The position numbers and the translations under genes are program-made. 64,000 nt of DNA, from positions 124,001-188,000 of the IMG/VR virus record IMGVR_UViG_3300035703_000005. One strand, given 5' to 3'. Positions 23,889 through 32,630 of this stretch are shown here, piece by piece (position 1 is the first letter of the stretch; each line of letters starts with the position of its first letter). The notes beneath the pieces are model-generated. The model worked only from the letters and a program-made list of their open reading frames with translations, did not search any database and was not told the origin of the DNA. Source of the DNA: a virus.

Positions 23889-25169
23889 TTAATTCCTTTC
23901 CGGAAAATAGTCTTGTCTAGTTCCAGATCTACTAATATCACTAGTAATGCAATGAATTCCACCATCCCAAAAATATCTGTGACGGAAATTGAGTACATGT
24001 GGTGTTATTCCATGTCTTTCAAAAGCCTCGAAAACTTTTTCATTATAGTTATTAACTATAACATTGGTTGGATTTACTATTAACATATTAACATCAAATA
24101 TAGTCTCTTCGACATATATTACCCAATCTTTCAACCAAGTTTCAACATAGTCTGTAAAATCATCATTAAGTTCTTCACCGGGAACCCACCATTTACCTTC
24201 ATTTTTTCTTTTCAAATCAATAAATTCTTTAATTTTTAAATTTTCATCACCCTGGGATGGCAAATAGACAACTTCCCAATCTGGAAAAGTTTTAGAATAA
24301 TTTTGAACTTCGTGTAAAGAAATTATTAATCCTGGTTTGACTGGAGTATAAGCAGCATCACCATGAGTATTTGCTTTAACCAAGTGCATTCTATAATCTG
24401 GAAAATATTCTTCTTTTAATTCCGAATATATTTTTTTTAAATTTTCGTATGAAAATTTATTATCAGGAACAGTAGAAGAATAATATAAGTCTTTTCCTAA
24501 TCTAGTTACACAAGCACTATTGACAAATTTATCATAAACAATATTGTTTCCATGATCTTTAATATAATTTTCAATAGTATTAAAGGTGTTAAATTTTTTA
24601 TTATTAGGAAAAGTTTCCAATGGGTTATGATTAACCGATGCAAGTATACCTTTAAAAGAATCTAATACCTTCTGCCTCATATATTTTGGCATTTGCAATA
24701 ATTTTGCTTTAAAAATTTTAGAAAATATTTCTTTCTCTTTTACTGATAAATTTTTTATTTCTCGTATGTCTTCTATTTTTGTGAAAAAGTTAGTGTCACA
24801 AACATAAGTAAAATTCCATTGATAAACAAAAGATCTCCAAAGTACTTCCATGCCATAATTGCCACCAGGCATGAAAAATGTTTCTCCAATCATGGCAGTA
24901 TGATCCCTCGGAGTCATTGGTGGAGGAGAGTATGATCCTGCCCAATAATGATCTTCAGGATTATCCGAGATATCAGTTCTCAAAACTTTTACATTAAAGG
25001 ATTCCAAAATAGATATTAATTTTTGATAATCCTCTTCCGTTTCTATAGCTATACGTTCCATGACAGAACGAGCTTTTGGGTTTTTAATAAAACTATAAAA
25101 TTCTGGAGGATAACTGCGGCCTACTGCACAAACTTGCAAAGGATCCCAATGTTGATGAACTGATAACAT
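23889..25169 (-). CDS. Amidinotransferase-like enzyme (guanidine-modifying, pentein fold)
   Basis: The 426-residue protein opens with HWDPLQVCAVGRSYPPEF, a typical start for glycine amidinotransferase-like enzymes. The catalytic set is visible: PRDHTAMIGE, GKDLYYSS (Asp), THGDAAYTPVKPGLII (His) and the final GGIHCITSDISR with the nucleophilic Cys. The family moves an amidino group from arginine, for example to glycine to give guanidinoacetate; the acceptor here is unknown. The gene is visibly richer in A/T-ending codons than its neighbours and has a late box overlapping the upstream stop. It separates gp46 from gp47, which points to a recent insertion. No strong ribosome site precedes the ATG. 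Confidence 0.85.
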   Translation of the reverse strand: MLSVHQHWDPLQVCAVGRSYPPEFYSFIKNPKARSVMERIAIETEEDYQKLISILESFNVKVLRTDISDNPEDHYWAGSYSPPPMTPRDHTAMIGETFFMPGGNYGMEVLWRSFVYQWNFTYVCDTNFFTKIEDIREIKNLSVKEKEIFSKIFKAKLLQMPKYMRQKVLDSFKGILASVNHNPLETFPNNKKFNTFNTIENYIKDHGNNIVYDKFVNSACVTRLGKDLYYSSTVPDNKFSYENLKKIYSELKEEYFPDYRMHLVKANTHGDAAYTPVKPGLIISLHEVQNYSKTFPDWEVVYLPSQGDENLKIKEFIDLKRKNEGKWWVPGEELNDDFTDYVETWLKDWVIYVEETIFDVNMLIVNPTNVIVNNYNEKVFEAFERHGITPHVLNFRHRYFWDGGIHCITSDISRSGTRQDYFPERN

Positions 25170-25195
25170 AATAACTAATTTTAAAAAATATCGAA

Positions 25196-25453
25196 TTATT
25201 TATTTCTGGGTGGAATAACGAAATCTTCAGGAGTGATGATAGCATATTTGTAATTATACTGGTGACAAGTGTTTATTGCAAGTTCCGGATCAACTTCAAC
25301 AACTTCCATTTCTGGATAATCATCTGCTTCTAAAAGTCCAGCAAATCTTTCTGCATCATCTTCATCTTGAAAAAAATATAATGTTTTTTCGCCATAAGGA
25401 TCTGATACAGCGTATGCCCCATCTTCATCTCCGTATTGCGTAATCATGTACAT
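25196..25453 (-). CDS. DUF3110-like protein, 85 aa
   Basis: The 85-residue protein has ETLYFFQDEDDAERFAGLLEADDYPEMEVVEVDPE, here described in pieces: LYFFQDEDDAERFAGLL and the following DYPEMEVVEV match the DUF3110 pattern of cyanobacteria. It is acidic and has no cysteine cluster or membrane segment. DUF3110 has no known function. The presence of a cyanobacterial family supports a cyanobacterial host. It follows gp47 after a single base. Confidence 0.8.
   Translation of the reverse strand: MYMITQYGDEDGAYAVSDPYGEKTLYFFQDEDDAERFAGLLEADDYPEMEVVEVDPELAINTCHQYNYKYAIITPEDFVIPPRNK
25197..25204 (-). promoter_or_regulatory. Late promoter box AATAAATA for the amidinotransferase gene
   Basis: AATAAATA on the minus strand, 28 bases upstream of the ATG at 25169, sharing bases with the TAA stop of the DUF3110 gene. 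Confidence 0.55.
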
Positions 25454-25454
25454 A

Positions 25455-26501
25455 TTATTCTATTTCGCAAGCTTCTTGATAGACTTCTCGCAAAAGTTTT
25501 TTGACTTTCTCTTTATCTAAGTCAAAATCAGAGTCTTCAACATATTTATTTAAAATGGTGATGGTATCCTCAATTTTTTCTTGATCAAAGTCCACGTCAT
25601 CGTCATTAACTTCAAAGTTTTCAACGATTTTAATATCTACAACTCCAGTCTTATAGATCTTATTCACAAACTTTTCAAAAAGAAGTTGATCAGATTTTTT
25701 GCGGACAATTATTTTAACAATCTTATCTTTACAGGAAGTTGCATTGAATAACTTTGGATTTTGATCCTCATAATAAATTCTTTCAAACATATTATAGGGG
25801 TTCTGAACAAACTCTAGTTCAAAAGTTTCAGTATCAAAGAAATTAAATCCTCTCTTATCATCCACATCATTCCAATATAATTGATATGGATTTCCCAAAT
25901 AAAAGACCTTTCCATTATTAGAACGAGTATGATAGTGACCAGAACAAACAATTCTAAAATTATCAAATAGATTTGCTTCCATTCCATGTTGTTGAACATT
26001 TCCTGGATAAACACTAAATCCTTGAAGTTCAAGGTGTCCAAATGCAGCTTTTGCTTTGGTTTTAGAAAGTTTTTCTAAAGTCTCTTCATGATTTTCAGGA
26101 GAAATCCAGGGAATCATGAATGTTTTTAATCCCGCAACTTCATACTCACCAGGACTAGAAATGGGAACAATGTTATCATACTCTCTCAACAGGGACTCAA
26201 TAGAGTTGACTTCATTGGTATTTTTATAATACGCATCATGATTACCAACGATTTGATATACTTTGATTCCCAAATCGCGGAAACGATCGTAAACATTTTC
26301 TTTTGCCCAGTTTAGGGCCCAAAAATCTACACTTTTACGATTATCAAATGCATCACCCAAATGAATACAATGTTTGATATTTCTCTTTTCTAATTCTGGA
26401 AAAAAGACATCCTCATAAAACTTTTTAAAATAATCATGAAAAGTTTTACTGGATTTTCTCGCACCATAGTGAGTATCCGTAACACAAGCAATTAAAGTCA
26501 T
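25455..26501 (-). CDS. gp47: Recombination endonuclease subunit gp47 (Mre11/SbcD-like)
   Basis: The 348-residue metallophosphatase has the family motifs in order: VTDTHYG (D9, H11), HLGDAFDNRKS, IVGNHDAYYKN, and CSGHYHTRS. Together with gp46 it forms the nuclease that trims DNA ends. Its ATG overlaps the stop of gp55 (positions 26498-26501). The C-terminal 120 residues are rich in Asp, Glu and Lys and likely contact gp46. Confidence 0.95.
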   Translation of the reverse strand: MTLIACVTDTHYGARKSSKTFHDYFKKFYEDVFFPELEKRNIKHCIHLGDAFDNRKSVDFWALNWAKENVYDRFRDLGIKVYQIVGNHDAYYKNTNEVNSIESLLREYDNIVPISSPGEYEVAGLKTFMIPWISPENHEETLEKLSKTKAKAAFGHLELQGFSVYPGNVQQHGMEANLFDNFRIVCSGHYHTRSNNGKVFYLGNPYQLYWNDVDDKRGFNFFDTETFELEFVQNPYNMFERIYYEDQNPKLFNATSCKDKIVKIIVRKKSDQLLFEKFVNKIYKTGVVDIKIVENFEVNDDDVDFDQEKIEDTITILNKYVEDSDFDLDKEKVKKLLREVYQEACEIE

Positions 26502-26977
26502 TGATACATTTTTGTTTGGATAGAATCTTTAATACTATTATAATCGGAAGCGTTTCCGTAGTCATCATCCACAGTGAACACTTCGTCATATCCAGATCTT
26601 TCAATAATCTTGGAACGAATTTCCATTTGTTTCTTTTCTTTTTGAATTCTTCTCAGAAATGCGTAGTGAATAATCTGAGTAAAATAAGCAAATGGATTGG
26701 AAGATTTCTCTGGATTGAAGTTATGAATATATTGAACACAATTTTCAATTCCATCACAAATCATGTCTTCGCGGAACATGTAGTTCACAAAATTCGGTTT
26801 ATATGATAAGTGGGTGGCAATCTTTAGAAAACACTCACCAAGATAATTGGTAATACGGGGTTTTGGATCTCCGTTTTCCGCAGCTACCTTAACCTTTCTC
26901 TTGTATTCACATATTGCCTCTAAAAATTCCTTATTATTTACATAATGTTCTGATCTTTTTCTTTTTGGTGCCTGCAT
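26498..26977 (-). CDS. gp55: Late transcription sigma factor gp55
   Basis: The 159-residue protein has the T4 gp55 layout: YVNNKEFLEAICEYK at the start, MFREDMICDGIENCVQYIHNF (region 2-like) and NPFAYFTQIIHYAFLRRIQKEKK, which recognises the late -10 box. It replaces the host sigma factor to read NATAAATA promoters and, in T4, acts with gp33 and the gp45 clamp. T4 gp55 has 185 residues. The gene is preceded by a strong sigma70-type promoter, consistent with expression before the late genes. Confidence 0.94.
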   Translation of the reverse strand: MQAPKRKRSEHYVNNKEFLEAICEYKRKVKVAAENGDPKPRITNYLGECFLKIATHLSYKPNFVNYMFREDMICDGIENCVQYIHNFNPEKSSNPFAYFTQIIHYAFLRRIQKEKKQMEIRSKIIERSGYDEVFTVDDDYGNASDYNSIKDSIQTKMYQ

Positions 26978-27009
26978 TTCATGAGTCCCTGTTAATATTA
27001 AGTGTTCTT

Positions 27010-27038
27010 ATTATAACAGAATGTTTGGCTATTGACAA
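27010..27038 (-). promoter_or_regulatory. Sigma70-type promoter for gp55-gp47
   Basis: On the minus strand TTGTCA (27033-27038), 17 bases, TATAAT (27010-27015), then the gp55 start 33 bases on. The -35 is five of six and the -10 perfect. Confidence 0.72.
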
Positions 27039-27082
27039 TGGCCTGAAAAAGTTGGTACAATAACTCTGTGGGGTTTCAAAGA

Positions 27083-27490
27083 TTAGCTATCTTTAATATC
27101 TTGAGCTCTATAAAGTTTTTCAAGTTTTTTTCTTGCTTCAGACACCGATGAGAGATATCCCATCTCTGGAGTAAGGGAGTTTTTTGAGTTTTTATTTTGA
27201 TGTTGTCTTAAAAACTTATGGTACATTTCAATAGTTTCTTCATCACGAACTTCACTGATGGTTAAAACTTTATCCATGTCAAGTAGAAATGTATCATCAT
27301 CAGCAAACTTAAGCCATGGATCTATTTTATATCCTTGCATTCCAATTTGTTTCATGACAACAATTTCTATGACAACCGGATTATTTAATATCAATATTGT
27401 TCTACCTTCTTCTTCAGAAGGACAAACTATAGAGAAGATTTCTTCTCCGGATATTAATTTAATAACTGCATAGAAATCTTCTTCCATCAT
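27083..27490 (-). CDS. Sm-like protein with basic C-terminal tail, 135 aa
   Basis: The first 80 residues show the Sm-like strand order: FYAVIKLISGEEIFSIV, TILILNNPVVIEIV, YKIDPWLKFADD and FLLDMDKVLTISEV. The remaining 55 are helical and charged. The ATG overlaps the end of uvsW (ATGA), so it ends the uvsY-uvsW unit. It is the fourth Sm-like gene of the window. A role in RNA handling or as an assembly ring is inferred from fold only. Confidence 0.75.
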   Translation of the reverse strand: MMEEDFYAVIKLISGEEIFSIVCPSEEEGRTILILNNPVVIEIVVMKQIGMQGYKIDPWLKFADDDTFLLDMDKVLTISEVRDEETIEMYHKFLRQHQNKNSKNSLTPEMGYLSSVSEARKKLEKLYRAQDIKDS

Positions 27491-28950
27491 TCTTTTAAAT
27501 TTACCTGTATAAATTCGTAGTTAAAGTTTTCTTCATTGTAAATTTTGACTCTTTCTATTAAATGATTCAATGTATAATTTTTTCTTGAATTTTTAGTGCA
27601 ATCATCAGCAATATCATAAAGAACTGCTTGAGTTTTATTGTCACCTTTTCTTAAGACTCTTCCTATTGATTGAAGATTTCTAATTCTTGATTTACTGGGT
27701 GAAGCAAAAATAACATTATGTAAATTTTTAATATTAATTCCTGTACTAAAGGTGCCGTACGAAGCTACGATGATTGCATTATTTTCTCTTTCAGTAATCT
27801 CTCTAACCAATTCTCTTTCTTCCGCATCTACTCCACCATGTACATAAAAAACTTTTCGACCATCCTTAGCGGAATTATTTATTGATTCATATAAAGGTTG
27901 ACCATGAGTTTCAACTCTAGAAAAGAGAACGAGAGTATTTCCTTTCAAATCTAAAGCTAAATTCTTAATAAAATTATTTCTTTTTGGGTGACCAATAATA
28001 AATTGAACTTCTTCCTCAAAATTCTCAAACTCTTGTGGATTGTGTTTCAGAATTATAATTTTAATTTGAAGTTTAGAAAGATGTCCTTTATCAATTAACT
28101 CCTTGGTTTGAGTTACTTTATAAGATGGTCCAAATAAACCCTCCAGTACCCATTTATGTGTTTGAGTGCCATCAAGAGTACCAGTAAAACCGAACCTATA
28201 TTTCGTATTATCCAACTTAGTCATAATTCCTACTAAAGATTTGGATTTAAATTGATGAGCCTCATCCCCAATCACTACATCAAATGAGTCGTAAAATATT
28301 CTAGGTAATTTATAGATGGACTGCCAAGTAGTAATGATTACAGGATACTCATTAGTCTTCTCACGACCGCTGTATATGCGGTGGCAGTAGTCCTCTGCGT
28401 TCCATCCATAGTCCTGGAAGTCTTTGAACATTTGTTCAACCAGGGAGGTTGTAGGGACCACTAGGAGGATCTTTTGATCTCTTTCTGCAAAGTACCTGAC
28501 AATAGAGTAAATCATTAACGACTTACCTGATGCAGTTGGAGATATTAATAATTTTCTATTATATTTAAGTGCATCATATACTGCATCTATCTGATAATCT
28601 CTTGGTTTATGTCTAGAGATGCGAGTCATATAGTCCTTTACCCCTTCATAAGAGATCATTTCATTCTCTTCTAAAGGTGTCCCATAGAACTTATTGTTTT
28701 TAAATTCTACTTGGTAGTTCCATTTTTTCGCCCAAGAAACTACCTTATCGAGGAGACCAACATATATCTCTCCAGTATGAGTCGAAAAGAGACGAATCTT
28801 TCCATCCCAATATTTACTTCTATACTGGGGCATAAATTTTGCACCAGGTACATCAAAAGTAAAATGTTCTGAAAGTTCCTGGTAGATATGTGGTTCTGCT
28901 TCTATTTTCAAGAATACTTCGTTCTTTTTCGCAATTACAATGTCAGTCAT
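27487..28950 (-). CDS. uvsW: RNA-DNA/DNA helicase UvsW
   Basis: The 487-residue superfamily 2 helicase has an N-terminal domain with PQYRSKYWDGKIRLF. Its motifs are I PTASGKS, Ia VPTTSLVEQM, II IGDEAHQF, III FGFTGTL, V VASYGTFSTGINIKNL and VI QSIGRVLRKG. UvsW unwinds R-loops and branched DNA and helps shift T4 from origin- to recombination-dependent replication. I chose the ATG at 28950, eight bases inside uvsY; an ATG 11 codons upstream is less likely. Confidence 0.95.
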   Translation of the reverse strand: MTDIVIAKKNEVFLKIEAEPHIYQELSEHFTFDVPGAKFMPQYRSKYWDGKIRLFSTHTGEIYVGLLDKVVSWAKKWNYQVEFKNNKFYGTPLEENEMISYEGVKDYMTRISRHKPRDYQIDAVYDALKYNRKLLISPTASGKSLMIYSIVRYFAERDQKILLVVPTTSLVEQMFKDFQDYGWNAEDYCHRIYSGREKTNEYPVIITTWQSIYKLPRIFYDSFDVVIGDEAHQFKSKSLVGIMTKLDNTKYRFGFTGTLDGTQTHKWVLEGLFGPSYKVTQTKELIDKGHLSKLQIKIIILKHNPQEFENFEEEVQFIIGHPKRNNFIKNLALDLKGNTLVLFSRVETHGQPLYESINNSAKDGRKVFYVHGGVDAEERELVREITERENNAIIVASYGTFSTGINIKNLHNVIFASPSKSRIRNLQSIGRVLRKGDNKTQAVLYDIADDCTKNSRKNYTLNHLIERVKIYNEENFNYEFIQVNLKE

Positions 28951-29371
28951 ATCCTCTAATAAATTTTTGCCATTCAATGGCATTTTTCAATTGGTATGTT
29001 CTATTTAATATAGTTTTAAGAATGCTCTCTAGATAATTGAGCATCATTTGATAATACTCAATTTTAGTCTGACATTTAATTAAATCTTCATCAGCATCCA
29101 TGTACTTATCCAAATCCGGTTTAAGTACTTTATGGTCAAAAGGTTTTTCTATATAAACTTCTGGTTCGGCTTTACCAGTGTAATATTGCCACTTTTCTTT
29201 CTTTAAGATCTTATATTTGTTTTCCTGAGCTTTCTTCAGAGTCAGGATATTGTTGAAAATTTTATAATATTTTGCATGAAGACTTGGAATTTTTACTGAT
29301 TCCGTATGCAAATTGTCTTCATCAATTTTTGAATCTTCTTCCCAAAGTTTTTGAATTTCATCCAGGTTCAT
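28943..29371 (-). CDS. uvsY: Recombination mediator UvsY
   Basis: The 142-residue helical protein resembles T4 UvsY in length and in the segment KEKWQYYTGKAEPEVY, comparable to LDYYSGRGDGDEF of T4. IEYYQMMLNYLESILKTI is the likely oligomerisation helix. UvsY loads UvsX onto single-stranded DNA coated by the phage SSB. It overlaps uvsW by eight bases and the upstream tube-like gene by 14 bases. Confidence 0.9.
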   Translation of the reverse strand: MNLDEIQKLWEEDSKIDEDNLHTESVKIPSLHAKYYKIFNNILTLKKAQENKYKILKKEKWQYYTGKAEPEVYIEKPFDHKVLKPDLDKYMDADEDLIKCQTKIEYYQMMLNYLESILKTILNRTYQLKNAIEWQKFIRGYD

Positions 29372-29897
29372 AATTAGTTATTTTATAAAGAGCATACTTA
29401 AAGGTTACGGTAGCTACTGCATATTGGATATCAGGCGAAGTAGCATCAAAATCAATCTCGGATAAAGATGTCGGAAACATTCCTTGAAATTTAACAACAG
29501 TTGTTGGTTGAAAATTACTATTGTAGATAACTAATGAACCATCTGATAGATTTGGATCTTGATTTGGATTGTTTGGATCACTCTGTTTCCATTCCGAGTA
29601 TTCATAGACACTTTCGGGATAACCAAGTCCCCTCATCCAACTCTGGACTATATTGTAGTTTTCTAGATTTTCATCGATATTAAATGTTAATTTAAAATCA
29701 TCGAAGACCAATTTATCTCCTGGAAATGGGATATCCTTCAAATAAGTTGGTTGAATGGCTACTCCCAAATTAATTCCGGGAATATTAGCCGATTTTGAAA
29801 AAAAATCTACCTTAGGGGTTCTTGCAAGATTAAACTTGAATCCAGATAAAGATAAAAAGTTTCTATTAGATATTTGTTTATCAAAAGCTCCAGACAT
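29358..29897 (-). CDS. Tail tube-like protein (second gp19-type fold)
   Basis: The 179-residue protein has NFLSLSGFKFNLARTPKVDF, KDIPFPGDKLVFDDFKLTF and a C-terminal FPTSLSEIDFDATSPDIQYA. The last part parallels FPTAVSAIDLSYDSSDTI of gp19 (35580-36275). Tube-fold proteins in T4 include gp19, gp48 and gp54, and gp3 caps the tube; which of these it represents cannot be decided from sequence alone. It is expressed from a late promoter just after the gp23 terminator and is followed by uvsY. Confidence 0.78.
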   Translation of the reverse strand: MSGAFDKQISNRNFLSLSGFKFNLARTPKVDFFSKSANIPGINLGVAIQPTYLKDIPFPGDKLVFDDFKLTFNIDENLENYNIVQSWMRGLGYPESVYEYSEWKQSDPNNPNQDPNLSDGSLVIYNSNFQPTTVVKFQGMFPTSLSEIDFDATSPDIQYAVATVTFKYALYKITNYEPG

Positions 29898-29910
29898 GGT
29901 GTTTTATTTT

Positions 29911-29918
29911 TATTTATT
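29911..29918 (-). promoter_or_regulatory. Late promoter box AATAAATA
   Basis: AATAAATA on the minus strand 14 bases upstream of the ATG at 29897, six bases after the gp23 terminator. Confidence 0.62.
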
Positions 29919-29923
29919 TGCAA

Positions 29924-29948
29924 TAAAAAAGGGTCCTTTCGGACCCTT
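29924..29948 (-). terminator. Rho-independent terminator after gp23
   Basis: On the minus strand AAGGGTCC, a GAAA tetraloop and GGACCCTT are followed by TTTTATT. It lies 24 bases after the gp23 stop. Confidence 0.88.
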
Positions 29949-29971
29949 GATTTGAAGAGTTGTGAAATGAA

Positions 29972-31366
29972 TCACATTAAGTTGGAGACCTTTACTCTTC
30001 TGTAGTAACGGTTTGCATTGAGGCGTAGTCTGCCAAGACCCTGATCGGTTCCTTCTGCAAATGGGTTTGCAACGATTCCGTAACGAGTCTTGAATCCGAT
30101 TTTTGGCTGGAAGGTGTCCTGACCAACGGCACGAACCATCTGGAGAGGAACATATGGGCAGTAGAAGATACCAGCATCGTATGCGCTAGAACCCTTATAA
30201 CCTACAACGTAGTACTGATCAGCAGCAACGTTTGCAGCATATGGGTCAATGTATACACGATACTTACCTTGGAGAACACCAGCGAAGGTGTTACCAGTGT
30301 CATCAACGTTTAGGTTAGCGTTGAGTGCAGGGGTGTAATCAAGAACACCAGCCATGGTTAGAGCGGAAGCAACGTCTGCGGAGCAGATGATGGTATTGCC
30401 CTTTCCTCTACGAGTTCTTTGTGCGATTGCGTTAGCATCACGCTCGATCTGGAAAAGTAGACCCTTGAACTTCTCAACGGACCAACGACCATTGGAGTCA
30501 ACGTCGAGGTCAAATACACCAGCGGTAGCAGTGTTAACAGCAGCACCTTGCTCAGCAACCTTATAGATGGTTCTGATGACTTCTCTGTTGATTTCAGCGA
30601 GGATCTCAGTGGAGAGAATGTTAGCAAGTTCTGCTTCTGCGTTTAGACCGTGGATTGCCTTGAGGTCTTGAGCGAGCTCTAGGGAGTACTCAGCCTTGAG
30701 GGCACGTGACTTAGCAGTTACGGTAACTTTCTCGATGCTGAATGCCATCTGGTTGAAGGCATTAGATGCAGAATCTCCAAGAGCTTCTGAATCACCAGTA
30801 GCCATACCCTGACCAACATTATATGGTGATGGGTTGGTGGTTGCAGATCCAACTGGGTTGAGAACGTTAGGATTGGTTCCATCCTGGTTGGTTGTACCGA
30901 AACCAACGAGACCATCGGAGAATCCGTTGGCAAGGTTACGGCTGTTGTTCTGACCAGAGAAGGTGGTATCTACTTCATCGAAGAAGGTCTCAGTACCAGA
31001 CTGAGAATCGTAACGGGAACGCATTGCGAAGATGAGTCCAGTAGGACCACTCATTGGCTGAACACCACAGATGTCATAAGCAATGAGGTTAGGCATTGCA
31101 CGACGAATGAGGCTGATTAGAACTGGGTCGAAACCAGCAACAGGTCCACCAGCAGTAGCGGAACCAGAGAAACCACCAGTACCAGCAGAGTTAACTGGGG
31201 AAGCTTCGCCAAGGAACTCAGCAGACTCGCGTAGTTCTCTCTCTTGGTTCTCTAGAAGTTGTGCAGTTACTGCACGTCTGTGGGAATCTTTGATGTCGCC
31301 TAGACCGTCGAAGTCTAGAACTGGAGCCCACTTCTCCATTAACATTTGTGAGTTAATTCCGTCCAT
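29972..31366 (-). CDS. gp23: Major capsid protein gp23
   Basis: The 464-residue protein is the T4-like major head protein. It begins MDGINSQMLMEKWAPVLD and has the conserved NLIAYDICGVQPMSGPTGLIFAMR. A prohead protease site LGE|A lies after residue 54 in EFLGEASPVN, comparable to cleavage after Glu65 in T4. The C terminus contains TFQPKIGFKTRYGIVANPFA, the standard gp23 end. Codon use is more G/C-ended than in neighbours, as expected for the most highly expressed gene. A strong terminator follows. Its own late promoter is unclear: GATAATAC near 31420 is only a partial match. Confidence 0.97.
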   Translation of the reverse strand: MDGINSQMLMEKWAPVLDFDGLGDIKDSHRRAVTAQLLENQERELRESAEFLGEASPVNSAGTGGFSGSATAGGPVAGFDPVLISLIRRAMPNLIAYDICGVQPMSGPTGLIFAMRSRYDSQSGTETFFDEVDTTFSGQNNSRNLANGFSDGLVGFGTTNQDGTNPNVLNPVGSATTNPSPYNVGQGMATGDSEALGDSASNAFNQMAFSIEKVTVTAKSRALKAEYSLELAQDLKAIHGLNAEAELANILSTEILAEINREVIRTIYKVAEQGAAVNTATAGVFDLDVDSNGRWSVEKFKGLLFQIERDANAIAQRTRRGKGNTIICSADVASALTMAGVLDYTPALNANLNVDDTGNTFAGVLQGKYRVYIDPYAANVAADQYYVVGYKGSSAYDAGIFYCPYVPLQMVRAVGQDTFQPKIGFKTRYGIVANPFAEGTDQGLGRLRLNANRYYRRVKVSNLM

Positions 31367-31426
31367 TTTGTTTGATACCTCTTTTTAAGTGTTGGGGTAA
31401 ACTGCGGTTTGAGTATTATCTAAAAA

Positions 31427-32599
31427 TCACTTTTTAGCAACGTTGGAAAGCGCGCGTAGATAAGCGTCCATAGAAGGTGAATGATTCACTTCTTGGAAAT
31501 TTGCTTCTTCTGTTAGATTTTCCGTTTCGTTTGCTGGAATACCAGCGTTTCTTGGGAAGTATGACTCCCTAAGAGTTACCAGCTTCTGGTAATAGTCATT
31601 CTCACTCTCAAACTCAACACTTTCAGAGAGGCTTGCAAGCTTGTCCTTTTGGGAAAGAGCTAGACCCTCAGAAACTTGGTTTAGAATTCTGTCAGCGGCA
31701 GATTCTGCAAGTTTCGTATTTAGAGCAATATTCTTTTGAATTTGCTCGTTGAGTTTTGTCTCCATTTCATCAAGTTTTTCTACCATGCTCTCTAGTACAT
31801 CATATTTTTCTTCAGGCATTGATACATAATGTTCTTCAAAAAGACCCTTCATACCAGCGATGAAGGACTCAGTGATCTCAGTCTTGAGACCACTTTCAAC
31901 TGCGAGAGCATTTTCTTCTAACCATTCGGATGCAACATACTCAAGATATGAGTCAACTCTTTCGGTTAGTTCTAGTTTGATCTCTTCGATCTCTTCTGCA
32001 AGAGCAGCAGCATAGTGCTCTTCCAGAGAAGATTGAATTTCTTTTGTTTTAGCGTGAAGAGCAGCTTCAAATACTAATTTTGCTTTTTCTTTGAATTCTT
32101 CGGATAACTCTTCTTCGCCGGAGAGGAGAGCATTTACGTCCTCATCAATGATAGAATTTACATCCTCTTCGACAACTTCTTCTGCATCTTCCTCAGATTC
32201 GGTTTCTTCAACCTCACCTTCTTCGTCACCTTCTTCTGCAATTATTTCTTCTTCAACTTCTTCTTCAACTTCTTCTTTCATACCACCACCTTGACCTGGG
32301 GTAGCAACGGAAGTTGCAGAAGTTGCAGCAGCATCAGGTGCAGAAGCTTTAGCATTTACAACGTCCTTAACTTGCTTAAGAGTTGCGCCAGGTGTTTTTA
32401 ACATGTTGGAATTATCATCTGGCTTGCTGTTTTCTGGAGTTGGGCCTCCAAGATCTTCCCAAGCACCAGTTTGACCAGGAGTTGCAACTGGAGTTGCGCT
32501 CTTGTGTGGTGCTTCCGGTGCAGATGCGTTAGCATTTACAGCGGTTTTGGATTGTGAAGTGCCGGTTTCCATTTCTTGTAAATTTTTACCACGGGACAT
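31427..32599 (-). CDS. gp22: Prohead scaffold core protein gp22
   Basis: The 390-residue protein has a very acidic stretch (about 110-150) followed by long helices, as expected of the internal scaffold that is digested by gp21. The N-terminal 110 residues carry a duplicated segment with SATPVATPGQ and SATSVATPGQ. The C-terminal DAYLRALSNVAKK resembles the end of other gp22 proteins. It is placed between gp21 and gp23, as in T4, and has a double late-promoter box. Confidence 0.93.
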   Translation of the reverse strand: MSRGKNLQEMETGTSQSKTAVNANASAPEAPHKSATPVATPGQTGAWEDLGGPTPENSKPDDNSNMLKTPGATLKQVKDVVNAKASAPDAAATSATSVATPGQGGGMKEEVEEEVEEEIIAEEGDEEGEVEETESEEDAEEVVEEDVNSIIDEDVNALLSGEEELSEEFKEKAKLVFEAALHAKTKEIQSSLEEHYAAALAEEIEEIKLELTERVDSYLEYVASEWLEENALAVESGLKTEITESFIAGMKGLFEEHYVSMPEEKYDVLESMVEKLDEMETKLNEQIQKNIALNTKLAESAADRILNQVSEGLALSQKDKLASLSESVEFESENDYYQKLVTLRESYFPRNAGIPANETENLTEEANFQEVNHSPSMDAYLRALSNVAKK

Positions 32600-32630
32600 T
32601 TGTACTCTCCGATTACCTTTGTATAATCTG

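Noticed and set aside
31405-31430. GATAATAC as the late promoter of gp23
   Set aside because: It differs from NATAAATA in length and spacing and is the only candidate, so it was not listed as a promoter.
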